Positions 1 to 9,077 of a stretch of DNA of 35,684 bases are shown here, one piece after another. The translations under genes were made by a program, and so were the position numbers. The notes under the pieces were generated by a model. That model was not told the origin of the DNA. It worked only from the letters and a program-made list of their open reading frames with translations, and did not search any database. How positions within the stretch are numbered: position 1 is the stretch's first letter; every line of letters begins with the position of its first letter. The stretch comes from Planctomycetota bacterium. GTDB lineage: Bacteria > Planctomycetota > UBA1135. The stretch covers positions 1-35,684 of the forward strand of contig JASMKM010000099.1 in the NCBI GenBank assembly GCA_030749235.1. Direction: 5' to 3'.

Positions 1-12
1 GGTCACGGCCAT

Positions 13-45
13 CAGCTGGGGCAAGTTAGACCAGCTGGGAGCAAG
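13..45. repeat. Short imperfect direct repeat
   Basis: Two near-identical copies lie at 13-25 and 32-45 (CAGCTGGGGCAAG and CAGCTGGGAGCAAG), one base different in length. They sit just downstream of the DUF885 gene stop. No function is evident and chance or slippage duplication is possible. Confidence 0.4.
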
Positions 46-58
46 ACAAGCTAAAGCC

Positions 59-1816
59 TTAGTGGTAGAAACGCCAAGCCGGAGGATTGTCCTTCGGCAG
101 GCTGGTTCCCTTCAAGGCCGCACGGATGTACTCCACTGGAATCGAATTCTCGCGCAGGATGGCATCGTGGAAATCACGCTCGCTCCAACTGGCCCCTTCG
201 ACTAGGTCACGATGCAGCGAAAGGACCTGCAGGCCGCCAAGCATGTAGGCCGCTTGATACAGCGGACCATACCCACCTTGGATTGACCGACGTACCTCGG
301 CAGTGGCATTACGGCGTTCATGGCCAACATTCTCGACCAAGAAGTCCACGCATTCCTCCGGAGTCCAATTGCCCAAGTGGAAGTTCAGCGAGAACATGAT
401 GCGTGCGCAGCGGTGCGTGCGCCAGAACAGCATGCCAATCTTGTCGTCGGGCGTGGCCGGGAAGTCCAGATCCCACAAGCGCATCTCCCAATAAAGCGCC
501 CATCCCTCGACTAGGAAAGGCGTGTAGAAGGCTTGGCGATGTGGCGCCCAACGATCCGCCATAAAGCCTTGCATGTGATGCCCCGGAATCAACTCATGCT
601 GCACAGTGGCGCGTGAGTAGTGATAGTTGTTGCCACGCATGGTCATCATCTTGGCTTCGTGCGACATCGTATCGGTGGGGTAGGAGATCGAGATGACCTC
701 GCCGCCGGTGAAGTAGGGCGAGAACTTCTGACGCTCCGGTGTCATCATTTGCATGCGCCAGCTCTCCTTGGCCAACTCTGGGATGGTCATCAAATTGCGC
801 GCCTCAAGGAATTCGATGGCCTCCTCGGCAAGGAAGTGAATCATCGCAGGTTGGCTACCAGGGGATGGGTGGACCTTCTTCACCACCTCTTGCGCCTCAC
901 GCCAATCACCATTGAGGCCCATCTCATCGGCGGCCTTCCTGCGTTCCTCCATGCACCACTCGAACTCGCTCTGGGCAATCTCTAGCAGCTCTTCCGGCGT
1001 ATAGGCGATGCGCTCGAACGCCAACTCGGCTAACAAGGCCTCGCGACCTATGGGATTGCCAATCAGGCGATCCTGATCGTTAGGGTCGATGCCCCCCAAG
1101 TCCTTGGTGAGGTACTTCGCATAGGATTCCAAAGCCTTGTTCAGATCCCTCCATGGGGCGGCGCACCACCATGTGAAGACCGGGTCGTAACCGTCGCGAT
1201 AGGTCGCCCAACTTTGCAGCGAACGACGCAAGCTGTTCACTTGGCGACTGACGCGCTGCGCCTCCGGTGCACTCAACTCCGGCTTCTCCTGTTCGAATCC
1301 GCTGCGGGTCTCCTTGATCGCTTCCATGGCAGCGGTCAACACCTCGGCCATCTCGCGCGGGTCTACTTCCTCGCGACGTGACTTCGCCTCTAGGATTGCA
1401 ACCAGCGGTGGCACGAAGGGCACCAAATGGGCGGATTCCTGATCACGCCGATGTTGAATCCTGGAGGACTCCAGGTCATGCTCGATCATGTTACGTAGCA
1501 GATGCCAATCGATCTGCGAGCGTGCATCGAGTGCGGCGTAGTCGATATTCTCGAGCTCGTCGAGCCAATCCTGCTGCAGGCGTTGCATTCGCTGCAGCCC
1601 GACTTCGGAGAAGGGGAAGGACCATAGCCGACCGAGCGAACCACGATCGGCTTGGTATTGGGCGATCAGTTCCTGAGTCGTGGCCGGAGCCAACTGTGTT
1701 CCGGGGGATTGTGCGAAGGCGCTGGCGATTGCCAGGGCTGGTCGGGCCGCTAGGGCGGAGGTCGCACCTAGACATAGGGCGGTCGGAATCAGAAGCAGCA
1801 GGAGGGAGGCACGCAT
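59..1816 (-). CDS. Secreted DUF885 family putative metallopeptidase
   Basis: The product is a 585-residue exported protein of the DUF885 family, whose members are usually treated as zinc metallopeptidases or carboxypeptidase-like hydrolases. The N terminus has a hydrophobic signal segment (about residues 3-24, ending in AxA-type sites near ALAA and AFA). The family hallmark HELIPGHH is at residues 407-414: His407-Glu408 would form the zinc/catalytic HE pair and the PGHH completes the motif. Length is normal for the family. The ATG at 1816 was chosen because a TAGGCT hexamer ends 6 nt before it and it precedes the signal peptide directly. It is divergent from the MBL lipoprotein gene with only 41 bp between the starts. 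The peptide substrate cannot be read from sequence. Confidence 0.9.
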   Translation of the reverse strand: MRASLLLLLIPTALCLGATSALAARPALAIASAFAQSPGTQLAPATTQELIAQYQADRGSLGRLWSFPFSEVGLQRMQRLQQDWLDELENIDYAALDARSQIDWHLLRNMIEHDLESSRIQHRRDQESAHLVPFVPPLVAILEAKSRREEVDPREMAEVLTAAMEAIKETRSGFEQEKPELSAPEAQRVSRQVNSLRRSLQSWATYRDGYDPVFTWWCAAPWRDLNKALESYAKYLTKDLGGIDPNDQDRLIGNPIGREALLAELAFERIAYTPEELLEIAQSEFEWCMEERRKAADEMGLNGDWREAQEVVKKVHPSPGSQPAMIHFLAEEAIEFLEARNLMTIPELAKESWRMQMMTPERQKFSPYFTGGEVISISYPTDTMSHEAKMMTMRGNNYHYSRATVQHELIPGHHMQGFMADRWAPHRQAFYTPFLVEGWALYWEMRLWDLDFPATPDDKIGMLFWRTHRCARIMFSLNFHLGNWTPEECVDFLVENVGHERRNATAEVRRSIQGGYGPLYQAAYMLGGLQVLSLHRDLVEGASWSERDFHDAILRENSIPVEYIRAALKGTSLPKDNPPAWRFYH

Positions 1817-1822
1817 TTCAAG

Positions 1823-1828
1823 AGCCTA
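1823..1828 (-). promoter_or_regulatory. Putative -10 box, leaderless promoter of the DUF885 gene
   Basis: On the minus strand the hexamer TAGGCT is followed by exactly 6 nt and then the ATG at 1816, so the expected transcription start is the A of the start codon. No clear TTGACA-like -35 is visible. Confidence 0.5.
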
Positions 1829-1845
1829 GCAGCCTCCGCCGCGGG

Positions 1846-1851
1846 CATACT
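1846..1851 (+). promoter_or_regulatory. Putative -10 box, leaderless promoter of the MBL lipoprotein gene
   Basis: CATACT followed by 6 nt and the ATG at 1858. It deviates from TAnnnT at the first base but keeps the same spacing as the other promoters here. Confidence 0.45.
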
Positions 1852-1857
1852 GTGAGC

Positions 1858-2868
1858 ATGTCCATTCGTGCCGCCATGCTAATCCTGTGCTTACTGGTCA
1901 GTTGCGCAAGTTCGCCTTCGACAGATTTCTCCGATCCATCGGATGCAGCGGATTCATCACTTGCACCATTCGAGTCCGACGTCCTCGAGTCAGGTGACTT
2001 CTGCTCACGAGCCTACTTGCAGGTCCTGGGCGTGGCACAAGATGCCGGTTACCCGCATTCAGGATGTTATGAAGACCATTGTCAACGCGCTTGGCAGGAT
2101 CACAAGCTGAAGCGATATGTTTCCTGCTTGGCACTTGTGGATGGTGTTGCCAAACGGAAGTTCCTGTTCGACGCCACGCCGGACCTGCCTGCGCAGTTAC
2201 AAGCCTTGCAAGCCAATGCCCCGGACGAACAGGTGGCCTTGGAAGGTGTGTTCCTGACTCACGGCCATATGGGGCACTACACCGGACTGATGCATTTTGG
2301 ACGTGAAGCCCAAGGCGCCGATGGCATCACCGTCTTCGCCATGCCACGCATGTTCGAATACCTAGTGAACAACGGTCCATGGAGTCAGTTGGTATCGCTC
2401 GGCAACATCCGGCTCGTTGGCCTTGCGCCAGGCCGCGTGCAGCAAGTGACCGAAGACCTGCAGGTTACGCCGCTGCAGGTTCCTCATCGCGACGAGTTCA
2501 CTGAGACCGTTGGCTTCCTCATCGAAGGGCCGCACAAGACTGCGCTCTTCCTGCCCGATATCGACAAGTGGCATCGTTGGCAGACCGATATCCGTACGTT
2601 AATCGCAGAAGTGGATTACGCTTTTTTGGATGCCACTTTTTTTGCTGCCGATGAATTGCCAGGTCGCGACATGAGCGAGATTCCACATCCTTATGTGGAG
2701 GAGAGCTTTGCCTTGTTCGCTGACCTGCATCCGGAGCAGAAGGCCAAGGTCCATTTCATCCATTTCAATCACACCAACCCCTTATTAATCGATGGAAGTG
2801 AGGCGCAGCGGGAAGTGGAGGCACGTGGTTTTCGTATCGCCAAGCAGGGGATGATCCTGCCGATGTGA
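1858..2868 (+). CDS. PqqB-like MBL-fold metallo-hydrolase lipoprotein
   Basis: This is a 336-residue metallo-beta-lactamase-fold protein resembling the set often named coenzyme PQQ synthesis protein B-like. Visible landmarks are the N-terminal GVAQDAGYPHSGC block, the metal motif THGHMGHYTGL, a downstream VPHRDE histidine, LPDIDKW and the late HFNHTNP. The usual HxHxDH motif reads HGHMGH, so the Asp that binds the second metal is Gly. The ATG at 1858 gives a short lipoprotein signal with Cys at LLVSC; a longer in-frame reading from 1378 would only add sequence antisense to the DUF885 gene. No other PQQ genes are nearby, so a role in PQQ synthesis is not supported. It is more likely a periplasmic or membrane-anchored hydrolase of unknown substrate. 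Confidence 0.85.
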   Translation: MSIRAAMLILCLLVSCASSPSTDFSDPSDAADSSLAPFESDVLESGDFCSRAYLQVLGVAQDAGYPHSGCYEDHCQRAWQDHKLKRYVSCLALVDGVAKRKFLFDATPDLPAQLQALQANAPDEQVALEGVFLTHGHMGHYTGLMHFGREAQGADGITVFAMPRMFEYLVNNGPWSQLVSLGNIRLVGLAPGRVQQVTEDLQVTPLQVPHRDEFTETVGFLIEGPHKTALFLPDIDKWHRWQTDIRTLIAEVDYAFLDATFFAADELPGRDMSEIPHPYVEESFALFADLHPEQKAKVHFIHFNHTNPLLIDGSEAQREVEARGFRIAKQGMILPM

Positions 2869-2904
2869 GGACCGAATCACGCCTGCTTGGGCATGACGGT
2901 GCAG

Positions 2905-2910
2905 TAGGAT
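2905..2910 (+). promoter_or_regulatory. Putative -10 box, leaderless promoter of the PhoD-like gene
   Basis: TAGGAT followed by 6 nt and the ATG at 2917. It lies in the 48-bp gap after the MBL gene, so the phosphatase may be transcribed separately. Confidence 0.55.
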
Positions 2911-2916
2911 GGCGCG

Positions 2917-5625
2917 ATGTTCCCGCTCAGTCTGCTCCTCGTCATCATCCCCTTTCCGCAGGCGGTCGTGGAGGTTCCTGCAGCCACTACCTTGCGCACG
3001 CGTACTGCTGTCGGGCCGCAGCAGGAAAGTCCTGAGCGTACCTGGGTTGGTCCGCAATTCTGGGCCAACCGTCTGCAGGACTGGCGTCTCGCCGATGGTC
3101 GTATCGAATGCGTCGAGCAGGCGGCGAACTATCCTTTGCGTACCTTGATGATGCTAGATAGGAGTGTCGTCGCCGGCCAAGGCGACCTGAGCCTAGAAGT
3201 CATCACTGGTGCGATCGATGAGGTTCAAGGGGACCAGACGCCGCGCGGCTTCCACGGTTTTCTAATCGGTGCCGGCGGCGATCATGTGGACTATCGCATT
3301 TCCGCGCAGGTGCATCACCGTCCGGCAGCCGATGGCGGCCTGTTGGCGACGGTCGATAGCCATGGCCAAGTCGCCTTCTACGACAACAGCAAGCGACTCG
3401 GTGCAGGCGGGCGTTGGTCGATCGGCGGCGCCTTGAAGGACGGTGAGTTGCAAGGCATCACTCCCGATGCGATGACCATGAACACCGGCTTGATCCAGGA
3501 CAACCTTACTTGCCTCTTGGTGCTCGAAATCCAATCGCAGGCGGATGGCTACACCCTGGAACTCAAGGCTTATGACGCCCAGGACCAGCAACGCGAAAGG
3601 CCAATCTCGAGTGCAGTCCTGCGCAGGCGCACGGCCGACAACATTGACGGTCTAATCGGTCTCGTCTCTCATCTTGGCCCTGCCGACGGCAGCGCTGGTC
3701 ACTGGTTCCAGCATATGCACAGCACGGGCGACCTCATCCAGCACTTGCCAGCACGTAGCCACGGCCCGGTGCATGGTGTGCAATACACCACCAGTCATGA
3801 CATCCTGAAGCTCACCGCGCAGCTGCCGCCAATGGCACCAAGCGATGGTGTCCACGGTGTCCTGCAAATCCGTCCGAGCGGAACCGATGAGGAGTGGCGC
3901 GAAGTAGCCACCACCATCTTGCGGCGCGACTCCTGGACCTTACCCTTCCGGGTGGAGGAGTGGAACGCTCAGGTTGCCACCGATTTCCGTGTGAACTACA
4001 AATGGCAAGACCTGCATGGCCAAAACCAAGACAGTAGCTATGAGGGTGTCATCGCCGCGGAGCCCGAGGCCAACGAGGAGATGGTGGTGGCTTCGCTGAA
4101 TTGTGCCAAGCACTACGTCGGTAACCTTGCATGGAACCACGACAGCATCTGGTTTCCGCATGCCGAGGTGGCGGAGCGCGTGGCGTTGCACGATCCGCAT
4201 TTGCTCTACTTTGCCGGCGACCAACTCTATGAGGGAGACATCGATCCGGTGGATGCGCGAAACGTCGGCAAGCTTACCCTCGATTATCTCTACAAGTGGT
4301 ATCGCTGGCAGTGGTCCTTCGGCGAGCTCACGCGCAAGCTGCCCACCGTCACCATCCCGGATGATCACGATGTCTATCAAGGCAACCTGTGGGGGGCGGG
4401 TGGTCGCAAGGCCGTCGCAGACAAGAAACGAGGTCTGACTGCCCAGGATTCCGGTGGCTATCGTTACGACGCATCCTTTGTGAACATCGTGCATGCCACC
4501 CAGACTTCGCATTTGCCCGACCCCTTCGACCCTACCCCTTGCGATCAGGGCATCTCGGTCTATTTCACCGAGCTTGATTACGGCGGCATCTCTTTCGCCA
4601 TCGTCGGCGATCGTCAGTTCAAGGATTCGGCCAGCGACGTGGTGCCGGAGGGCAAGGTTAAGAACGGTTGGTTTCAAAACCCCGACTTCGACCCACGCGA
4701 TGCCGACGTCGATGGTGCGCGCTTGCTCGGTGAAGGCCAACAGCAATTCCTCAGCCATTGGGCGCGTGATTGGGACAATCAAGCGTGGATGAAAGTGCTT
4801 TTGTCGCAGACACCTTTCGTGAACGTGGCGACCATCCCCGAGAAGGCCGAAGGTGGTGGGGTGTTACCGTCGCTGCCAATCCCAGAGCCTGGCATCTATC
4901 CCGAGGGCTACAAGTTTGCGGCCGACACCGACTCCGGTGGATGGCCGCAGACACCACGCAATCGAGTCGTGCGCACCTTACGTTCCTGCTTCGCCGTCCA
5001 CCTCACCGGCGACCAGCACCTTGGTAGCCTGGTCGAGTATGGTGCGGATGAATTTCGCGATGGTGGCTTCGTCTTCACTTCGCCAGCCATCGCCAACACT
5101 TGGCCGCGCCGCTGGTGGCCACCCTTCCATGGTGGCAATCCCGAACCTGGCGCGCCGCATTACACCGGCGATTTCCGTGACGGCTTTGGCAATGCCATGA
5201 CCGTATGGGCCGTCTCCAATCCGGTCCAGGCTGGCTTCAAGCCGACCGCCCTCTATGACCGCACGCCGGGTTACGGCATCATTCGCTTCCAGCCCGCCAG
5301 CCAGAGCATCGTCTTTGAATGTTGGCCACGCTGGGAGGATCCGCTCGACCCGAAGGCGCAGCAATACGGGGGCTGGCCGCGCACCATCTCGCGGCTCGAC
5401 AACGGCCCGGCCAAGGTGCACGATTGGCTGCAGGTTCCTGAGACTGGCATCGAAAATGGCGTGGCCAGTGTTTTTCTCCTACAGGCTGACGGCCAGGAAT
5501 TCTGCTTCAGCTTGCCCTGTGATGCTTCTGGCGTGCGCCTACCGATTTATCGCGCTGGAGATTACGCCGTACGCGTTGAGGGAGAGCAAGAGCAACTCAA
5601 GTGGTACTGGTTTGAGGGCCGGTAA
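2917..5625 (+). CDS. Secreted PhoD-like metallophosphatase
   Basis: The 902-residue product is an exported phosphatase of the alkaline phosphatase D / PhoD-like superfamily, expected to hydrolyse phosphate esters with a dinuclear metal centre outside the cytoplasm. A signal peptide occupies about residues 1-21. The first ~380 residues resemble a beta-rich region of unclear function. The catalytic part follows, with SLNCAKH, LLYFAGDQLYEGD, IPDDHDVYQGNLWG and the late HLTGDQHLG. The DDHD and GDQH motifs are typical metal ligands of the family. The protein is long for PhoD (usually about 500-550) because of the N-terminal region and a C-terminal beta domain. Start at 2917 is supported by the signal peptide and upstream TAGGAT. 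Whether it is a phosphodiesterase or monoesterase is not decidable here. Confidence 0.85.
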   Translation: MFPLSLLLVIIPFPQAVVEVPAATTLRTRTAVGPQQESPERTWVGPQFWANRLQDWRLADGRIECVEQAANYPLRTLMMLDRSVVAGQGDLSLEVITGAIDEVQGDQTPRGFHGFLIGAGGDHVDYRISAQVHHRPAADGGLLATVDSHGQVAFYDNSKRLGAGGRWSIGGALKDGELQGITPDAMTMNTGLIQDNLTCLLVLEIQSQADGYTLELKAYDAQDQQRERPISSAVLRRRTADNIDGLIGLVSHLGPADGSAGHWFQHMHSTGDLIQHLPARSHGPVHGVQYTTSHDILKLTAQLPPMAPSDGVHGVLQIRPSGTDEEWREVATTILRRDSWTLPFRVEEWNAQVATDFRVNYKWQDLHGQNQDSSYEGVIAAEPEANEEMVVASLNCAKHYVGNLAWNHDSIWFPHAEVAERVALHDPHLLYFAGDQLYEGDIDPVDARNVGKLTLDYLYKWYRWQWSFGELTRKLPTVTIPDDHDVYQGNLWGAGGRKAVADKKRGLTAQDSGGYRYDASFVNIVHATQTSHLPDPFDPTPCDQGISVYFTELDYGGISFAIVGDRQFKDSASDVVPEGKVKNGWFQNPDFDPRDADVDGARLLGEGQQQFLSHWARDWDNQAWMKVLLSQTPFVNVATIPEKAEGGGVLPSLPIPEPGIYPEGYKFAADTDSGGWPQTPRNRVVRTLRSCFAVHLTGDQHLGSLVEYGADEFRDGGFVFTSPAIANTWPRRWWPPFHGGNPEPGAPHYTGDFRDGFGNAMTVWAVSNPVQAGFKPTALYDRTPGYGIIRFQPASQSIVFECWPRWEDPLDPKAQQYGGWPRTISRLDNGPAKVHDWLQVPETGIENGVASVFLLQADGQEFCFSLPCDASGVRLPIYRAGDYAVRVEGEQEQLKWYWFEGR

Positions 5626-5757
5626 TGCACAGGGGTCTTGGATCTGCGGTGAACATTTCAACCCAACCCGCAGCGCGTGTGCAAGCTCTGAATACCCAGG
5701 TGCTTGTGGCTGGCATGAACGATTCTGTATTCACCTGAGTGGAACCCGTTGGGGTGG

Positions 5758-5763
5758 TATATT
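5758..5763 (+). promoter_or_regulatory. Possible -10 box upstream of the Asp-box lipoprotein gene
   Basis: TATATT lies 30 nt before the ATG at 5794, predicting a leader of about 24 nt. The ATG at 5768 just after it is out of frame. The 168-bp gap otherwise shows only a weak CTGCGG/CCGCAG inverted repeat. Confidence 0.35.
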
Positions 5764-5793
5764 AAATATGGCGCTTCCCCGCACCATTTCTCC

Positions 5794-8397
5794 ATGACTT
5801 CCATCCTTCTCACTACCTCGACGCGCCGTTGGAGCTTCGGCGCTTTTGTCCTGCTCACTCTGGCCACAGCATGCTCCGTGCAACCCGAGTACAGCGAACC
5901 GTCGCTGACTGGGGCCATGCCGCGCCCGGCCGAATCGGAGGAGAGTGAAGAGAACCAGCACGCCCGTGAAGAGTGGATTGAAGGCATGCATCGCACCGCG
6001 CCGGGCGTGGATTGGCGAGCCATCGAGGAATCCAATCTGCGCGCTGCGCAAAGCGAGCGGGAAGCCGCCTTGATGAGTGGTGCATCTACCACTGGCAGCT
6101 GGAACGAGGTTGGCAGCACCAACTTGGCAGGCAGTACCTTCGTGACCGTGCCTTCTACCGACGGCAACGAACTTTACATTGGCTCCGCCTTGGGTGGCGT
6201 ATTCCGCGGCCCAGCGGATGGCAGTGATTGGCAAGCGATCGGTGACGGAGTCTACGGCGGCGCCCATGTGTTGCTCGCCATCCCACCTTCGGGTGGCGGC
6301 CAGGACATTATCTTGCGTGGCAGCTCCGGCTTCCTTTGGCGAAGCACCGATGGCGGCTTGACTTGGCAGAATCCCACCGGCATCACCGGCTTCTCGACCG
6401 TGCGCCGTTTGATCAAGATCAACGATGCCCAGCAGACAGTCTTCGCTTTGGTCTGGAAGTCGAACTCCTGGCAGTTGTTCCGCTCCACCGACCGTGCCGC
6501 TTCCTTCAGCCATATCCAGACCCTCAACGGTCAAGCCGACATCTGGTCCTCACGCACTGCGGTGGGCGACCTCTTCCTGTTCGAGAACAATCGCCTGTTG
6601 CGTTCGTCCAACCTGGGTACGACTTTCTCGAGCTTCGGCAACAGCCTTGGCGTGACACCATCGGACGTACGTTTCGGTGGTCATGAATCGGCCGGGACCA
6701 GCACCTTCAGCGTGGCCGCTAGGGTTAGCGGGACTTGGCAGCTGTATCGCACGACCAACTCCGGCAATAGTTGGAGCAACCCAAACGACATGCCCGAGAT
6801 GTGGAGCGCCTTCTGCACGTCGGCAACCGATGCCAACTTGTTGGTCTACGGTGGCGTGGAGTTGTGGGTCTCGGACAACGGCGGCACCAGCTTCTCGGCC
6901 TTCAACTGGTGGTGGGAGCATCCCGGAAACCGTCAGCATCGTCTGCACGCCGACATGATGGGGGTTAGCGTGATCGAGGACAACTCGCTGCCGAGTGGCG
7001 AACGTTGGTTCATCAATTGCCATGGTGGTACCTATGAATCCACCGACCAGCTCAGCACCGTGAATTGGTTGACCGGCGAAGGGCTGGGCGTGAGCCAGTA
7101 CTACAGCACCCACACCAGCCGCCGCGACCCCAAGTACATCCATGCTGGTTCCCAGGACCAGGGCTATCAATCCGGCGCGCTCGGCACTCCAGGCACCAAC
7201 GGTCCATGGGCGGAGTTCATCGAGGACATTACTGGTGACTATGGTCACCTTTCTTCCAGCGACGGCAGCCATGACCTGGTCTATTCTGATTACCCCGGCT
7301 TCGTGCTAGTGGTGGCCGGTGAACCGAACCACACGCTGTACACGGTCGATTTCCCCAGCGGCTTCGGCGGGCAGTGGTTGCCCTTCATGGTGGCCGATCC
7401 TGAGAACAAGAACGCCTTCTACTTGTGCGGGACGCGCTTGTGGCGTTATCAGCGTGTGGGCACCAGCGGTACCTGGAACTACAGCCAGGTCGGCAATACC
7501 AGCTTTAGCCAGCCGCTGACAGCCATCGCCTTCTCACCGCTCGATCCGAACTACGCTTGGTGCACCACCAGCAACGGCAAGATCTACTACAGCACTGACA
7601 AGGGCGTGAACTGGACTCAGTCCAATAGCAACGGGCCTGGCGCACATTACTTCTACGGCACCACCATCATCGCTTCATCCACCAACATCAACGAGGTCTG
7701 GGTGGCCGGTTCCGGTTACAGCAACCCGCCGGTGATGTACTCCGGGAATGGCGGCACGTCCTTCTACGACAAGAGTGCCGGCTTGCCGAGCACCCTCATC
7801 TACGGCATGTGCGAGGCACCGGACCAAAGCGGTTACATGTACGCAGCTGGACAAAGCGGTGCTTACGAATACGATCCCAGCACGCAGACCTGGGCGAGCA
7901 TCCTTGGTGCTGAAGCGCCGCTGACCACCTATTGGTCGGTCGAGGCTGTGCCGTCGCAGAACATCATCCGCTTCGGGACCTATGGTCGCGGCATCTGGGA
8001 TTACTACTCCGACTCGGCCGGTTTCTTCCCTTACGGTGAGTTGCGCGACGAGCCGACCCACTTGCCAATCGATCCTGATGCCCGCCCCATGATCGGCACA
8101 TCGGTGACCTTCTCGATTTCCGGTCTGCAATCCTACGCCAACGGTTTCCTTTCGGTGTCGACAGCTTCGGATGATTCCATCATGTTCGGCGGCAGCCTTC
8201 TGGTGGACCTCAGTCAGGAAGTGGTGCGTGTGCCCTTCAGCGCCAACATCTGGGGCAATGCGACGGTGAGTCTGAGCATCCCTAACAATCCGACCCTGGT
8301 CGGCAGCGAGTACTTCCTGCAGCTTGCCGCTCGCGATACGCGCCAGCCATTGGGGTGGGCGATGAGTCACGGCTTGCGCGCGGTAGTAGGTCAGTAA
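5794..8397 (+). CDS. Asp-box (BNR/sortilin-like) beta-propeller lipoprotein
   Basis: This gene encodes an 867-residue exported lipoprotein built from Asp-box repeats of the sialidase/VPS10 type. At least six repeats of form S-x-D-x-G-x-T-W are visible, for example STDGGLTWQ, SNLGTTFSS, TNSGNSWSN, SDNGGTSFS, STDKGVNWTQ and SGNGGTSFYD, consistent with a large beta propeller. The last ~120 residues look like a separate beta-sandwich. The ATG at 5794 starts a lipoprotein signal with Cys at LATACS; the reading frame is open 45 nt further upstream but that segment lacks signal character. No sialidase catalytic residues (Arg triad, FRIP) are obvious, so a binding or structural function, or glycan recognition at the surface, is more likely than sialidase activity. 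Confidence 0.8.
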   Translation: MTSILLTTSTRRWSFGAFVLLTLATACSVQPEYSEPSLTGAMPRPAESEESEENQHAREEWIEGMHRTAPGVDWRAIEESNLRAAQSEREAALMSGASTTGSWNEVGSTNLAGSTFVTVPSTDGNELYIGSALGGVFRGPADGSDWQAIGDGVYGGAHVLLAIPPSGGGQDIILRGSSGFLWRSTDGGLTWQNPTGITGFSTVRRLIKINDAQQTVFALVWKSNSWQLFRSTDRAASFSHIQTLNGQADIWSSRTAVGDLFLFENNRLLRSSNLGTTFSSFGNSLGVTPSDVRFGGHESAGTSTFSVAARVSGTWQLYRTTNSGNSWSNPNDMPEMWSAFCTSATDANLLVYGGVELWVSDNGGTSFSAFNWWWEHPGNRQHRLHADMMGVSVIEDNSLPSGERWFINCHGGTYESTDQLSTVNWLTGEGLGVSQYYSTHTSRRDPKYIHAGSQDQGYQSGALGTPGTNGPWAEFIEDITGDYGHLSSSDGSHDLVYSDYPGFVLVVAGEPNHTLYTVDFPSGFGGQWLPFMVADPENKNAFYLCGTRLWRYQRVGTSGTWNYSQVGNTSFSQPLTAIAFSPLDPNYAWCTTSNGKIYYSTDKGVNWTQSNSNGPGAHYFYGTTIIASSTNINEVWVAGSGYSNPPVMYSGNGGTSFYDKSAGLPSTLIYGMCEAPDQSGYMYAAGQSGAYEYDPSTQTWASILGAEAPLTTYWSVEAVPSQNIIRFGTYGRGIWDYYSDSAGFFPYGELRDEPTHLPIDPDARPMIGTSVTFSISGLQSYANGFLSVSTASDDSIMFGGSLLVDLSQEVVRVPFSANIWGNATVSLSIPNNPTLVGSEYFLQLAARDTRQPLGWAMSHGLRAVVGQ

Positions 8398-8413
8398 GGC
8401 TACTTCGGTAGCC
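8398..8413 (+). terminator. UUCG-loop hairpin right after the stop codon
   Basis: A perfect 6-bp stem GGCTAC/GTAGCC closes a TTCG tetraloop and begins at the base after the TAA of the Asp-box gene. There is no T tract, so it may be a processed or Rho-type 3' end or a stabilising hairpin and not a canonical intrinsic terminator. Confidence 0.5.
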
Positions 8414-8464
8414 CGCTGTGGTCACGGCCAAGCGGCGCGACTCCCCATCGAAGCCGCACCGCAC

Positions 8465-8995
8465 TCAAGACCCCTTAGTCAGCCGACGCTTCTTCTTGCG
8501 GCGTCGCATGCCATGCGGCAGCCACCACAGGTAGACGCCGGAAATCCACAGGAATAACACCACGAGGCCGCTCGGCAGGAAGATCCACATCTTGGCGCCA
8601 TCATGGAAGAAGGATCCCTCATGTAAGCTTTCGATCAGGTCGGAGCGGCGCCTAGCCACCTGCAGCACAGCACCACTGCTGGCGTCGAGCTGGACCTCGA
8701 TGCCGTTGTTGCATTGCACCTTCAGCATGCCCTCGCTGGGTCTTACGTCGAGGCGGTCGATGTCTTCCCAGCTCGCCACTTCCGCCTCGGGATTAGCTGC
8801 AGTGACGCTGAGTATCTGTTCGAAGGACAGCTCCGGTACCGTCCGGGCGCCGGTCTGGGTAGAGGGCTGGATCCACGTGAACTCCTTCTTCATTTGCAAG
8901 AGCAAGCCTGACACAATCACGATCAGGAAGGGGAGGGCAATGACGATGCTGCCGATTCGGTGCCAGCGGCGGGCTAGAGGAGGGTAAATGGACAT
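8465..8995 (-). CDS. PepSY-associated TM helix protein
   Basis: The 176-residue inner-membrane protein matches the PepSY-associated TM family. It starts with RRWHRIGSIVIALPF leading into the first membrane helix (about residues 12-33), has a soluble PepSY-like middle (about 45-115) and a second helix (about 136-160) with a very basic tail. Such proteins often accompany iron/siderophore reduction or respiratory genes, and full-length relatives have four helices, so this is the short two-helix form. It is divergent from ctaB, and both may be expressed with heme or metal metabolism. No clear -10 box was found before its ATG; TTCTCT at the leaderless spacing is a poor match. Confidence 0.8.
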   Translation of the reverse strand: MSIYPPLARRWHRIGSIVIALPFLIVIVSGLLLQMKKEFTWIQPSTQTGARTVPELSFEQILSVTAANPEAEVASWEDIDRLDVRPSEGMLKVQCNNGIEVQLDASSGAVLQVARRRSDLIESLHEGSFFHDGAKMWIFLPSGLVVLFLWISGVYLWWLPHGMRRRKKKRRLTKGS

Positions 8996-9060
8996 GGTCG
9001 GAGAGAAGTGGAGGGATGCCGACGTAGGAACCGGGAGGGTGCGGCCTGTCGATAAAGGAC

Positions 9061-9066
9061 TATACT
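9061..9066 (+). promoter_or_regulatory. Putative -10 box of ctaB
   Basis: TATACT lies 11 nt before the GTG at 9078, predicting a leader of about 5 nt. It also argues against the longer in-frame start at 8988, which would lie upstream of the promoter and overlap the divergent gene. Confidence 0.45.
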
Positions 9067-9077
9067 TTCACCCGAAA

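Noticed and set aside
1378-1857. N-terminal extension of the MBL lipoprotein reading frame
   Set aside because: It is antisense to the DUF885 gene, rich in Arg/Pro shadow composition, and the lipoprotein signal and -10 box point to the ATG at 1858.
1858-2868. PQQ biosynthesis role (pqqB)
   Set aside because: No pqqA, pqqC, pqqD or pqqE nearby, and the protein is an exported lipoprotein, unlike PqqB.
3940-4782. 280-residue open frame antisense to the PhoD-like gene
   Set aside because: Shadow of a gene with intact metal motifs.
5794-8397. Sialidase
   Set aside because: Only Asp-box repeats are seen; the arginine triad and FRIP motif of sialidases are not evident.
8988-9077. Longer start for ctaB
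   Set aside because: It would overlap the divergent PepSY gene and place the start upstream of TATACT; the added residues do not match heme O synthases.
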